This document shows, piece after piece, positions 35,198 to 43,129 of a stretch of 43,129 bases of DNA. The translations under genes and the position numbers were made by a program. The DNA is taken from the NCBI GenBank assembly GCA_020024475.1, contig JAHHTS010000012.1:1-43129 (forward strand), read 5' to 3'. The first letter of the stretch is position 1. Each line of letters opens with the position of its first letter. The stretch comes from Oscillospiraceae bacterium (GTDB lineage Bacteria > Bacillota > Clostridia > Oscillospirales > Ruminococcaceae). Below the pieces are notes generated by a model, which saw only the letters and a list, made by a program, of their open reading frames with translations, was not told where the DNA came from and searched no databases.

Positions 35198-35690
35198 CAG
35201 CTGTAATATTTTGATTTCCCCGCATTTGTAATTGTTTATTGACAAGTTTGGCAGTTACAAACTTATAGATAGTGTGGTCGATGTAATTAGTTACAAAAAC
35301 TGTTATCACTTTTGATATAGAAGATTTGCATGTGCCATTGATTGCATATTTGATATTAGGTTTATTTTTTTGATATAAATCATATCTTATTCGATACTAT
35401 TGCAGTTTTTAAATATTATATCAAGTTTCTTATCATTACATAAAACTATTAAAAAGTTGCTATATCGCACTTTATAATATAACAAATGTCAGAAAATGGT
35501 ATAATGTTACAAATTTTGTAATATATTAATTAATACCCTATATACGCTTTTAAGTTTTGGTAGCTGTTTTAATATTGCATAAAGATGAATGAGTCCAGCA
35601 AATACTGAACTCATTCATTTTTAATTTAATATTTTAATGTTGTTAATTTTAATGTTGCCTAATCTTTAAAATATATTAATAGCATTTATA
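35198..35690. ncRNA. gene-free region with a possible small RNA (about 35506-35625)
   Basis: No coding frame that I can support. An extended -10 box TGGTATAAT lies at about 35496-35504 with a poor -35. About 80 nt later is a strong terminator: ATGAATGAGT (35585-35594) with ACTCATTCAT (35609-35618), plus CAG/CTG inside the loop side, followed by TTTTTAATTT. A terminator 390 nt after the SdpI-like stop with no gene between suggests either a short RNA of ~120 nt or a long 3' UTR. Confidence 0.35.
35585..35625 (+). terminator. Rho-independent terminator
   Basis: A 10-bp stem as given for the region above, followed by a T-rich tract on the plus strand only. Confidence 0.85.
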
Positions 35691-35867
35691 TTATTTTAAA
35701 GTAATTTTTTCACGAATATTAGCATCTATATAATAGCACGAGCTAATCAAACAATGAAAAATTTTCTCGTCAGCAACTTTCAAATATACGCCATCTAATT
35801 CGCCTAAATATAATAAATCTGTTTCTTTATCAATTTTTACATAACCATTTTCTGTTGTTAAGTACAT
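35691..35867 (-). CDS. possible 58-aa ORF, unknown
   Basis: On the minus strand MYLTTENGYVKIDKETDLLY, LGELDGVYLKVADEKIFHCL then ISSCYYIDANIREKITLK. Composition and beta-like pattern look protein-coding, but there is no convincing ribosome binding site. It may be a fragment of a larger gene downstream of the anti-sigma factor. A 60-codon frame (35871-36053) just upstream on the same strand is also unassigned. Confidence 0.35.
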   Translation of the reverse strand: MYLTTENGYVKIDKETDLLYLGELDGVYLKVADEKIFHCLISSCYYIDANIREKITLK

Positions 35868-35997
35868 ATATTAGTTATTATATGTTATATTTAAAGAAAG
35901 TTCACCTATTAGTATGGCTTTTCGCAAGTGTTTTCTAAAAGAATTGCCACAGGTTATTTTTGCTTTATAAGCTTTAATTTCTATAAAGCGGAATAAT

Positions 35998-36672
35998 TCA
36001 ATTATCTGCTTTCCAAAGGAGTATTGAACTTTGCAGAACTCTCTGAAGTTCATTGTTGCTTAAGTTTTCTAAATTTGAATAATCTCCGGTGTAATAGTAC
36101 ACAAAATTAATTTGATTGGCACTCTTATCTTTGGGGCAAATAAGATACTCAGAAAAAACACTATCGCTGGTGATAAATCTATTCCATTTTGTATCTTTTA
36201 TTGAATAAAAAATATAGTTTATTTCTTTTTCATTTTGTATGCTAGAAATTCTTTTTATTTTTACGTTTTCAGGTTCGCTACCATATAACCTTCCTATTAA
36301 ATCTCCATCTACCATAGAAACTGAAAGATTGTTTTCAAAAGTAACGATATCTGAAGAATTTTTTAGAATATTTACAGTTACAAAAATAGATATGAGAAGT
36401 AAAATTACAACAATCACAGCGGTTATAATTTGTTTATATAATATTTTTTTCTTAATTGCACGAAATGACGAAATTTTCTGAAAATCGTTATTATTTTCGT
36501 TTGATTCATAAAGTTGTAATTCTTTATCTGCATTTGAAATGGTTTGTAGATAAGCTTTGCAGTCTGAACAGTTTTCTAAATGCTGCTTGATAACTTCTTC
36601 ACTTTCTTTAGTACATATTTTATCAATATACAGTGGTATAAGGTCACGAATTACATTACAAGGATATTTCAT
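35998..36672 (-). CDS. anti-sigma factor with N-terminal zinc-finger-like (zf-HC2) domain
   Basis: A 224-aa protein. It starts MKYPCNVIRDLIPLYIDKIC, then HLENCSDC, giving the C...H-x3-C-x2-C zinc-binding anti-sigma domain. One transmembrane helix (YKQIITAVIVVILLLISIFV) follows, then an extracytoplasmic sensor part of about 115 residues (VTFENNLSVSMVDGDLIGRL, ending WKADN). It would hold the cognate ECF sigma factor inactive at the membrane until an envelope signal. The start at 36672 overlaps the sigma stop by ATGA (4 nt), so the pair is translationally coupled. Confidence 0.88.
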   Translation of the reverse strand: MKYPCNVIRDLIPLYIDKICTKESEEVIKQHLENCSDCKAYLQTISNADKELQLYESNENNNDFQKISSFRAIKKKILYKQIITAVIVVILLLISIFVTVNILKNSSDIVTFENNLSVSMVDGDLIGRLYGSEPENVKIKRISSIQNEKEINYIFYSIKDTKWNRFITSDSVFSEYLICPKDKSANQINFVYYYTGDYSNLENLSNNELQRVLQSSILLWKADN

Positions 36673-37163
36673 TTTAATTCCTCCATTATTTTCATTTTTG
36701 CACGATGATAAGTGACTCGTGCCCAACTTTCTGTTTTATTAAAAATATTGCTTATTTCTTTAAAAGACATATCTCCGAATGTCCTCATCCAAAACACTTC
36801 TTTATATGGTTCGTTTAGTTTATGCAGTATTTTGTGAATTTCAAAAGCTTCAGCTTTGTAAAATATTTTTTGATCTATTGAATTTTCCGACAAAGGAATA
36901 TCTAAGGAAAGTTCAACTTCTTTATTACGCTTTTTTATTTCAGTATAAAAAGTATTTTTGGCGATTTGGCATAGCCATACATCTAATTTACATTCACCAC
37001 GGAAACTATCTATTTTCTTTAATGCCTTAAAAAAGGCTTCTTGAGTGATTTCTTCTGCAAATGATTCATTATTACAGAGAGATAAGATGTATTTATAAAC
37101 TATGTCATAGTAATCTAAGTATACTTTTTCAAATTCCTTCAAAATCTCACCACCGTTCTTCAA
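36669..37163 (-). CDS. ECF-type RNA polymerase sigma factor
   Basis: About 157-164 aa. Region 2 is 'YDIVYKYILSLCNNESFAEE' with ITQEAFFKALKKIDSFRGEC, then 'VWLCQIAKNTFYTEIKKR'. Region 4 is LNEPYKEVFWMRTFGDMSFK then EISNIFNKTESWARVTYHRA. The size is normal for the ECF class. ATG 37163 lacks a good site. A TTG at about 37142 with GGTGGTGAG in front, giving a start at the 'KEFEKVYLDYY' segment, is a good alternative. Autoregulation is likely, but its promoter motif was not identified. It controls unknown envelope genes together with the anti-sigma factor. Confidence 0.9.
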   Translation of the reverse strand: MKNGGEILKEFEKVYLDYYDIVYKYILSLCNNESFAEEITQEAFFKALKKIDSFRGECKLDVWLCQIAKNTFYTEIKKRNKEVELSLDIPLSENSIDQKIFYKAEAFEIHKILHKLNEPYKEVFWMRTFGDMSFKEISNIFNKTESWARVTYHRAKMKIMEELK

Positions 37164-37249
37164 GTCTATTTTTTGTATTTCGACTATAAGACACTAAAAC
37201 TATAAAAACGTTACAATAATATTGATAATAAATTTCTAATAGATTATAA

Positions 37250-37370
37250 TAAAAATAAAAAAACCACCTAAAAGGTGGTTTTAACATCGTCTAAACGATA
37301 GCCAGTATGGCGTTTAAGCTTACGCTTTATTTTAACTTGTAGTGTCATTCTAATTGGTACCAATTAGAAT
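37250..37370 (-). ncRNA. tracrRNA
   Basis: The minus-strand transcript from about 37370 to 37250 has the anti-repeat signature AAGTTAAAATAA (complement of 37327-37338), identical to the lower-stem/bulge part of type II-A tracrRNAs. A nexus-like stem follows (GCGT ... ACGC, from 37324 down), then a small hairpin ATCGT-TTAG-ACGAT (37286-37299). A Rho-independent terminator (AACCACCT / AGGTGGTT, 37262-37280) with a long T-run ends it. From the anti-repeat, the array repeat should begin GTTTTAGAG and continue as 37340-37361 before an AAAAC end, a total of 36 nt. It base-pairs with crRNA, recruits RNase III and binds Cas9. Confidence 0.88.
37262..37280 (-). terminator. tracrRNA terminator
   Basis: An 8-bp perfect stem with a 3-nt loop. 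On the minus strand it is followed by a run of seven T and then TATTTTTATT (complement of 37245-37262). Confidence 0.9.
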
Positions 37371-37371
37371 G
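37346..37371. repeat. perfect 26-bp palindrome over the anti-repeat and cas9 -35 region
   Basis: The sequence from CATTCTAATTGG through a central GGTACC (37356-37361) to CCAATTAGAATG is its own exact complement, without a spacer. Its left half is part of the anti-repeat. Its right half reaches the tracrRNA start and underlies the putative cas9 -35 box. Confidence 0.95.
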
Positions 37372-37381
37372 GTTATATTAT
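37354..37381 (+). promoter_or_regulatory. putative cas9 promoter
   Basis: TTGGTA (37354-37359), a 16-bp spacer and TATTAT (37376-37381), giving a start near 37388 and a short leader before the GAGGTG site at 37395. The -10 overlaps the tracrRNA -10 on the other strand, so the two promoters are likely to compete. Confidence 0.6.
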
Positions 37382-37405
37382 AGCATAAAATAATGAGGTG
37401 CGCAA
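37377..37405 (-). promoter_or_regulatory. tracrRNA promoter
   Basis: On the minus strand TTGCGC (complement of 37400-37405), a 17-bp spacer and a perfect TATAAT (complement of 37377-37382). Transcription would start about 37370. The -35 box lies in the cas9 leader and ribosome-binding-site region. Confidence 0.85.
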
Positions 37406-37410
37406 GAGTT

Positions 37411-40400
37411 ATGAATAATGAAAATTATAGCATAGGTGTCGATATAGGTGTCGCATCTGTCGGATTTGCAGTTACTAATGATTATGGGGAAATGTTAAAA
37501 ATCAAAGGCTACAATATGTGGGGAACTAGGTTGTTTGATGAGGGTAAACCAGCTTTATCTACTCGTATGTTTAGAAGCAACAGGAGAAGATTGAGTAGAA
37601 GAAAGCAACGTATAAAGTGGCTTCAAAATTTAGTAAGCGAAGATGTATTAGCTGTTGATGATTGCTTTTTCCAAAGGATACAGGAATCAGATTTATATCC
37701 AGAAGATAAAACAAATAATTATTTGTACACTTTTTTCGATGATAAAGAGTTTAATGAAAAAGAATACTATAAAAAATATCCTACAATATACCATTTAAGA
37801 AAACATCTTATAGAGTCAAATAAAAAAGAAGATATTCGTCTTATATATTTGGCATTACATCACATTATAAAATATCGAGGAAATTTTTTGTACGAAGGCC
37901 AAAATATTTATTCGGGAATAAAACTATCAGAATCAATTTCAAATATCTTGAAAAGTATACCACAATGTAAAGATTGGGAGAAGAAAAGAATAGATAAGGT
38001 TTCCCAAGCGGTTGAGAAAAAAATAAAAGAAAAAGAAATTACTGTAATAGAAAAAAGAAAAGAAATAGAAAAAATATTGTCATTTGATAAGTCTGATAAA
38101 TCTGCAGCTACTAATATTGCGGCAATATTGGTCGGTTCAAAAGCAGATCTCAAAAAGATATTTTTACTTGAAACTGATGATGAAAGCAAAGTATCATTAT
38201 CCGATGAAGATGTATTTGAAAAAGCAAGTTCGATGTTGGACGAAAACCAACTTGAATGTTTTGAGAATATGCAAAAAGTATATTCTTCAACTGTCCTATC
38301 TGAAATAATTGATACCGATAAAGAAAATATAAGCATTTCTATTGCGATGGTGGATAAATATAATAGGCATCAATCAGATCTTAAAATCCTTAAAAGATTG
38401 TATAAAAAATATTTACCTGAAAAATATAAAGGAATGTTTTCTTCAAATAAACAGAGCAAAATATCTTATGAGAATTATATTCATCATTCATCAATATGTA
38501 ATTATGATGATTTAAAAAAAGAAATAACAAAAGATTTATCAGATATCGATGATAAAAATGCTAAATATGTGTTGAAACAGTTAGAATTAAGTCAATTTAT
38601 TAATAAATTGAATACAAAAGATAACGGGGCTATACCATATCAACTTCATGAGCAAGAGCTCGTGAAAATCTTAGATAATCAAAGCGTATATTATAATTCA
38701 ATAAAAGAAAATAAAGATAAAATAATATCAATATTGCAGTTTAAAATTCCATATTATGTTGGACCATTGAGTACATATAAAACAAGATTCAGCTGGATGG
38801 AGCGTAAATTTGATGATATGATATACCCATGGAACTTTGATGAAGTTGTGGATAAAGATAAATCAGCCGAAAAGTTTATTGAAAGAATGAGAAACTCATG
38901 TACATATCTGCCAGAGAATGATGTTATACCGAAAAATTCATTGTTGTATAGTGAGTTTGAAGTAAGAAATGAGATAAAACAGATACGATTAGATAATTAT
39001 TTTATGTCAAATTCTATGCAAAATGATTTATACGAAGAATTATTTAAGACGCAAAAGACCATAAAGGAAAACACTTTTAGAATGTGGTTAAAACAAAAAG
39101 GTCTTAACCCTGAAAAAATCACAGGATATCAAAAAGATAAAGAATTTGCAACATCTTTGAAGGCTTATATAGATTTTAAAAGTATATTTGGTAAAGTTGA
39201 TGATAGTAATAAAGAGATGATAGAAAAAATAATTCATTGGATTACTATTTTTAAGGAAAAAGACATTATAAAGAAAAAAATAAATGTTGAATTTCCAAAG
39301 ATAACTGAAAGCCAGTGCAAAAAAATCTTAAATTTAAAGTATACTGGCTGGTCTAGATTATCAAGAGAATTGCTTACAGAACTTAAGACCGTAGATAATC
39401 ATGGAAATTATAAATCAATTATGGATTATATGCGTAGCAGTAAGAAAAACTTTATGCAAATAATTAATGATAAAAATATTGGGTTTTATAAATTAATAGA
39501 AGAAAATAATCAATATAGCAAAACTGACCTTACGCTTGAAACGATTCAAAATTTATATACTTCACCTGCAAATAAAAAGGCAATTTGGCAGACCATACTT
39601 GTCATAAAAGAAATCGAAAAAATAATGGGAAGAAAACCTACGAATATTTTTGTTGAATTTGCAAGGAGTGACGAGAAAAGTAAGCGTACAACTTCAAGAT
39701 ATTATCAGTTAGATAAAAAATATAAAGCTATTTCAGATAATAAAGAGTATAAAGAAGTTGCAGAATATCTTGCGAAATTTGAAAAAAATCAAAAAGCTAT
39801 TGATGATAGAGTACTGTATTTATATTTTATTCAAAATGGAAAATGTATGTATACAGGTGAAACTTTGGATATAAATAAATTATACGGAGATTATTATGAA
39901 GTAGATCATATTATTCCTCGTTCATATATAAAAGATGATAGTTTTGACAATTTAGCACTAGTTGTGAGATCTGAAAATCAGCGAAAAGGAGATTCCTTGC
40001 TTCTATCGGAAGAGATACGAAATTCCCAAAGAAATCGTTGGATTAAACTAAAAAATGATGGCCTTATAACTTCAAAAAAATTTAATAATCTTATGAGAGA
40101 TAAATTTGTTGATGAAGATCTTCAAAGGTTTATATCAAGACAGCTTGTGGAAACACGACAAATAACAAAACATGTCGTAAACTTGTTACAAAATTATTAT
40201 GAAGGAACCAATATAGTGTCAATAAAAGCATCAATGACAGCCAATATTCGTCAGAAGTACGATTTTGCAAAAATTCGTGACCTGAATGATTATCATCATG
40301 CTTTTGATGCTTTGATAGTATGTGTCGTTGGATGTTATATAAAAAAATGCTATCCTTCTTTAGACGAAGAATTTAATTATGGCGAATATAGAAAATTTGT

Positions 40401-41316
40401 AAAAAATAATAAGCATAATCAAAAAAATTATGGATATCTTTTAGAGTCTTTAGAAAATATTAAAGTTGATTCTAGAACAGGTGAAATTATTTGGAATGGT
40501 AAGAACATAGTAGAATGTTTATTGAAGGCTTATGGATATAAAGATTGCTTTATTTCAAGGAAAACAGAAGAACTAACTGGAGAATTTTATAATCAAACAT
40601 TGCAGCCAAAATCTAATACAGCGACATTAGTCCCTAAAAAGCAAAATTTACCTGTATCGAAGTATGGCGGATATAATAATGTAAATCAAGCGTATTATAT
40701 TGTCATAGAATATGATGGAAAGAACGGACGCAAAAAAGAAATTATTGGAATTCCTATTCAAATTGCTCAGTTGGAAAAGACCAAAATAGGTTCAATAGAA
40801 AAGTTTATATCACAAAGTGGGAAGACAAATATAAAAATACTTAAAGACAAAATTAGAAAATATCAAAAAATCGTTTATGAAGGTAGCGAATTATATATTG
40901 TAAGTGATTCTGAAGTGATTAATGCAAAACAGCTTATTTTATCTGTTGAAGATATGAGAATTATGGCAAAAGTATTTGATAATATAGATGTTGATATTGA
41001 TAAAGTAAATCGACTGATTATTCATATTATTGAAAAAATAAATAAGTATTATCCATGCTTTAATAATATATATATAAAGTTGAATGAAAACATTGATGAG
41101 ATTTTGAGCCTTAACAAAAATGACAAAGTCAATTTCATTCGTCAACTTTTAAAAGTAACACGGGCAAAGTCAACTAGAGCTGACTTGTCAGTGTTTGTTA
41201 AAGGTTTGCCGTCATCAGCTGGTAGAATGTCAAAAAAACATCTTGATGTAGATAAAGTGGAGTTCATAGATAATTCTGTTACTGGTATATTTACAAATAA
41301 AACAAAAGTTAAATAA
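37411..41316 (+). CDS. cas9: Cas9 endonuclease (type II-A)
   Basis: A 1301-aa RNA-guided nuclease. RuvC-I is SIGVDIGVASVGFAV with Asp11. The Arg-rich bridge helix is MFRSNRRRLSRRKQRIKWLQ. RuvC-II is FVEFARSDEKSKR with Glu749. The HNH motif is YYEVDHIIPRSYIKDDSFDN with Asp832-His833. RuvC-III is YHHAFDALIVC with His963 and Asp966. All catalytic residues are present, so it should cut both strands. The C-terminal ~250 residues (PKKQNLPVSKYGGYNN onward) contain the PAM-interacting part; the PAM cannot be read. The start is ATG 37411, with GAGGTG at 37395-37400 ten bases upstream; an in-frame ATG at 37393 lies before this site. cas1 follows 61 nt later. Confidence 0.97.
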   Translation: MNNENYSIGVDIGVASVGFAVTNDYGEMLKIKGYNMWGTRLFDEGKPALSTRMFRSNRRRLSRRKQRIKWLQNLVSEDVLAVDDCFFQRIQESDLYPEDKTNNYLYTFFDDKEFNEKEYYKKYPTIYHLRKHLIESNKKEDIRLIYLALHHIIKYRGNFLYEGQNIYSGIKLSESISNILKSIPQCKDWEKKRIDKVSQAVEKKIKEKEITVIEKRKEIEKILSFDKSDKSAATNIAAILVGSKADLKKIFLLETDDESKVSLSDEDVFEKASSMLDENQLECFENMQKVYSSTVLSEIIDTDKENISISIAMVDKYNRHQSDLKILKRLYKKYLPEKYKGMFSSNKQSKISYENYIHHSSICNYDDLKKEITKDLSDIDDKNAKYVLKQLELSQFINKLNTKDNGAIPYQLHEQELVKILDNQSVYYNSIKENKDKIISILQFKIPYYVGPLSTYKTRFSWMERKFDDMIYPWNFDEVVDKDKSAEKFIERMRNSCTYLPENDVIPKNSLLYSEFEVRNEIKQIRLDNYFMSNSMQNDLYEELFKTQKTIKENTFRMWLKQKGLNPEKITGYQKDKEFATSLKAYIDFKSIFGKVDDSNKEMIEKIIHWITIFKEKDIIKKKINVEFPKITESQCKKILNLKYTGWSRLSRELLTELKTVDNHGNYKSIMDYMRSSKKNFMQIINDKNIGFYKLIEENNQYSKTDLTLETIQNLYTSPANKKAIWQTILVIKEIEKIMGRKPTNIFVEFARSDEKSKRTTSRYYQLDKKYKAISDNKEYKEVAEYLAKFEKNQKAIDDRVLYLYFIQNGKCMYTGETLDINKLYGDYYEVDHIIPRSYIKDDSFDNLALVVRSENQRKGDSLLLSEEIRNSQRNRWIKLKNDGLITSKKFNNLMRDKFVDEDLQRFISRQLVETRQITKHVVNLLQNYYEGTNIVSIKASMTANIRQKYDFAKIRDLNDYHHAFDALIVCVVGCYIKKCYPSLDEEFNYGEYRKFVKNNKHNQKNYGYLLESLENIKVDSRTGEIIWNGKNIVECLLKAYGYKDCFISRKTEELTGEFYNQTLQPKSNTATLVPKKQNLPVSKYGGYNNVNQAYYIVIEYDGKNGRKKEIIGIPIQIAQLEKTKIGSIEKFISQSGKTNIKILKDKIRKYQKIVYEGSELYIVSDSEVINAKQLILSVEDMRIMAKVFDNIDVDIDKVNRLIIHIIEKINKYYPCFNNIYIKLNENIDEILSLNKNDKVNFIRQLLKVTRAKSTRADLSVFVKGLPSSAGRMSKKHLDVDKVEFIDNSVTGIFTNKTKVK

Positions 41317-41377
41317 TATTTTTAGAAGCGATGGATTTGTATAAATCTGTCGCTTTTGATTTTGGAGAAATTTTATT

Positions 41378-42247
41378 ATGGGTTTTAGAACAGTATTTAT
41401 AGTTAATCATTGTAAATGTAGTTATAAAAATGATTATTTAGTTGTTAGAGGCGAAAACTTACAAACAATACATTTATCTGAAATAGAAACAATTGTATTT
41501 GATTCAACAGCGGTATCTGTGACAGCAGTACTATTGAGTGAGATTATGAAATGGAAAATAAATCTCATAGTGTGTGATGAGCACCATAATCCAATAGGAG
41601 AGCTCCTGCCACTATATGCAAATTATAGATCAACAAAAAAAATAATGAATCAAGTGAGATGGGAAAAAGATACATGTGATGCAGTTTGGACTAAAATTAT
41701 TTATGAAAAAATTAACAACCAAGCAAAACTTTTAAAAAAGTACGGAAGATATGAATATGAGAAATTATATGAATATTTAGAAAGTTTGGAATTTAGAGAT
41801 AAAACTAATAGAGAAGGTCATGCGGCAAAAGTATACTTTAATTCTTTATTTGGCAAAGATTTTTCAAGGAAGCAAAACAATGAAATAAATGCTGCTTTAG
41901 ATTATGGATATTCTTTAATTCTTTCAACTTTCAATAAAGAAGTTATTTCTAATGGGTATATAACACAAATAGGAATATGTCACAGAAATGAATTTAATGA
42001 CTTTAATTTATCATGTGATATTATGGAACCATTTAGGATAATAGTAGACGATATAATTATGTCTAATATTCCGTTTGAATTTGATTCTGAAATGAAGAAA
42101 TTGATTCAAAATATTTTTAATAGAACAATAAAATTAGGCGATTCTGAATATTATTTTTCATCTGCAATTTCATTATACACACAAAATATCTTGAAGTGTT
42201 TATCGGATGGAAATATAGAAAAATTGGAGTTTTTTGAAATATTATGA
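41378..42247 (+). CDS. cas1: Cas1 integrase (type II)
   Basis: A 289-aa spacer-integration nuclease. The N-terminal beta domain (MGFRTVFIVNHCKCSYKNDY, SEIETIVFDSTAVSVTAVLL) is followed by the helical catalytic domain. That domain has the metal ligands Glu in NREGHAAKVYF, His in QIGICHRNEFNDFNLSCDIM and the following acidic D-x-x-E (DIMEPFR). It forms the Cas1-Cas2 complex that inserts spacers into the array. The stop overlaps cas2 by 4 nt (ATGA), showing translational coupling. Length and motifs are normal, so it should be active. Confidence 0.96.
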   Translation: MGFRTVFIVNHCKCSYKNDYLVVRGENLQTIHLSEIETIVFDSTAVSVTAVLLSEIMKWKINLIVCDEHHNPIGELLPLYANYRSTKKIMNQVRWEKDTCDAVWTKIIYEKINNQAKLLKKYGRYEYEKLYEYLESLEFRDKTNREGHAAKVYFNSLFGKDFSRKQNNEINAALDYGYSLILSTFNKEVISNGYITQIGICHRNEFNDFNLSCDIMEPFRIIVDDIIMSNIPFEFDSEMKKLIQNIFNRTIKLGDSEYYFSSAISLYTQNILKCLSDGNIEKLEFFEIL

Positions 42248-42564
42248 GAGATAGAATTATGAGAGTTATAGTGTTTTTTGATTTACCGACAACTACACCA
42301 CAAGAAGTGAAAAATTATACTAAATTTAGAAAATTTTTATTAAAAGAAGGGTTTATTAGAATGCAAAATTCAGTCTATACAAAATTAGCAATAAATTCTA
42401 CAGTATCTAATCTTGTTAAAAATAAATTACAAAAAAATGCACCACCTGACGGATTAGTACAGATTCTTACGGTTACAGAAAAACAGTTTGCTAATATTAA
42501 TACAATAATAGGTGATGTAAAATCTAATGTAATAAATAATACTGACAGGGTGGTGTTTTTATGA
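42244..42564 (+). CDS. cas2: Cas2
   Basis: A 106-aa ferredoxin-fold protein with the first-strand motif RVIVFFDLPTTTPQEVKNYT (conserved Asp) and C-terminal ILTVTEKQF and VVFL strands. It is the structural dimer of the adaptation complex. The start at 42244 overlaps the cas1 stop; a second in-frame ATG at 42259 (MRVIVFFDL) would give the more usual N-terminus. It overlaps the csn2 start by 4 nt. Confidence 0.95.
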   Translation: MRDRIMRVIVFFDLPTTTPQEVKNYTKFRKFLLKEGFIRMQNSVYTKLAINSTVSNLVKNKLQKNAPPDGLVQILTVTEKQFANINTIIGDVKSNVINNTDRVVFL

Positions 42565-43129
42565 AGATAATATCAGATATGTTAGAGAATCCATTGTTAA
42601 TATATGATAACAAAGTTACAGTTTTGAATGTATCGGATAAGAAATTGTATTCTAATATTATTTCACAATTTGACAATTCATTGGAAAAAGTTATATGTTT
42701 TGATGATAACGATGAAGAACTCAAAACATCCAAGGATTTATTGTTTGTTCTTTCTCCATATTACTTCGATTTTGAAAGCAAAGATATTCAAAATAAAATT
42801 ATAAGCAATGTCGAAAATAATATAAATGAAGATATGCAAAAAAATATCATTTAGAAAAAATGTATTCACAATTTGTTTCATCTTTTGTTAGAATAGGTGA
42901 TATATATGAATATGGACTAACATTAAATTTAGAATTAGATTTCAAAAAGCTTATTAAAATGTTAAATTTACGTATCGAAATTGACAATGAAATGGCGTTT
43001 TATGACAGGTTAATAAAAATTATTGATACTGTATCAATGTTAAACATATATAAACTAATAGTTTTTACTAATATTAAAATATTTCTTTCAGACAAAGAAA
43101 TTGAAAATTTATATAAAATGATATTGTAT
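42561..43129 (+). pseudogene. csn2: Csn2, frameshifted at an A7 run and cut by the window end
   Basis: The first frame (MKIISDMLENPLLIYDNKVT... NEDMQKNII) stops at 42852-42854. If the ribosome or polymerase steps back one base at the run of seven A (42838-42844), the protein continues DMQKKYHLEKMYSQFVSSFV, RIGDIYEYGLTLNLELDFKK, LIKMLNLRIE to the end of the window. This matches Csn2 in order and length (about 190 of ~220 residues visible). Csn2 is the ring-forming DNA-end-binding protein needed for spacer acquisition in II-A systems. The window ends before its stop, and the array should follow. It could be a true mutation, a slippage site or a sequencing error. Confidence 0.8.

Noticed and set aside
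37240..37410. CRISPR repeat at the head of the cas operon
   Set aside because: Only one repeat-like stretch occurs and it is the tracrRNA anti-repeat with its own promoter and terminator. There is no spacer-repeat periodicity in the window; the array should lie past csn2.

Overview
The window is AT-rich low-GC Gram-positive DNA, most likely from an anaerobic member of the Clostridia. The evidence is strong AGGAGG-type ribosome binding sites, a lipoprotein flavin reductase, PadR/DUF2812 and SdpR/SdpI gene pairs, a Tn1549-type relaxase relic, a TnpV relic and a type II-A CRISPR-Cas locus. I cannot name the genus. I recognise no rRNA or tRNA gene and no CRISPR array inside the window.

Layout. 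(1) 1-5.75 kb: a DUF4177 protein, an alpha/beta hydrolase, then a lipoprotein FMN/FAD reductase (minus strand) divergent from a YesM/YesN-type two-component system that probably controls it. (2) 5.75-12.8 kb: a graveyard of mobile DNA. It holds two IS200/IS605 relics (tnpB alone; tnpA plus tnpB), an acetyltransferase relic, a TnpV relic and a conjugative-element relaxase relic. Intact cargo lies between them: a tocopherol-cyclase-like protein and a PadR regulator operon. (3) 13.1-28.9 kb: a long same-strand defence operon, a BREX system of the type 4 kind. It has an XRE regulator, a 940-aa protein, BrxP (PAPS-reductase-like), a BrxC/PglY ATPase, PglZ, a BrxL-like AAA ATPase, a 66-aa CxxC protein, a cysteine desulfurase and a WYL regulator, and ends at a strong hairpin terminator. 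(4) 28.9-33.7 kb: a second eroded zone with a small membrane protein, a secreted-protein pair, an IS3-family relic, a broken HipA-like kinase and a truncated DNA methyltransferase. (5) 33.7-37.2 kb: an SdpR/SdpI pair, a possible small RNA and an ECF sigma/anti-sigma pair. (6) 37.2 kb to the end: type II-A CRISPR-Cas with tracrRNA (minus), cas9, cas1, cas2 and csn2. The csn2 gene is frameshifted and runs off the window; the array should lie beyond.

How the parts fit. The BREX operon carries no DNA methyltransferase gene. It carries a complete-looking sulfur route instead: a cysteine desulfurase to mobilise sulfur, a small four-cysteine protein, and a PAPS-reductase/ferredoxin/DUF4007 fusion resembling DndC. 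The most economical reading is that self-DNA is marked by a sulfur-based modification rather than methylation, with BrxC, PglZ and BrxL providing BREX function. The CRISPR locus has a compact control region: the tracrRNA and cas9 promoters face away from each other with overlapping -10 boxes, and a perfect 26-bp palindrome covers the anti-repeat and the putative cas9 -35 box.

Recurring oddities are reading frames broken at runs of seven A (csn2, a signal peptide, a tnpA relic) and relics carrying in-frame stops, often TGA at an expected Trp. Homopolymer breaks may be real slippage sites or sequencing errors.
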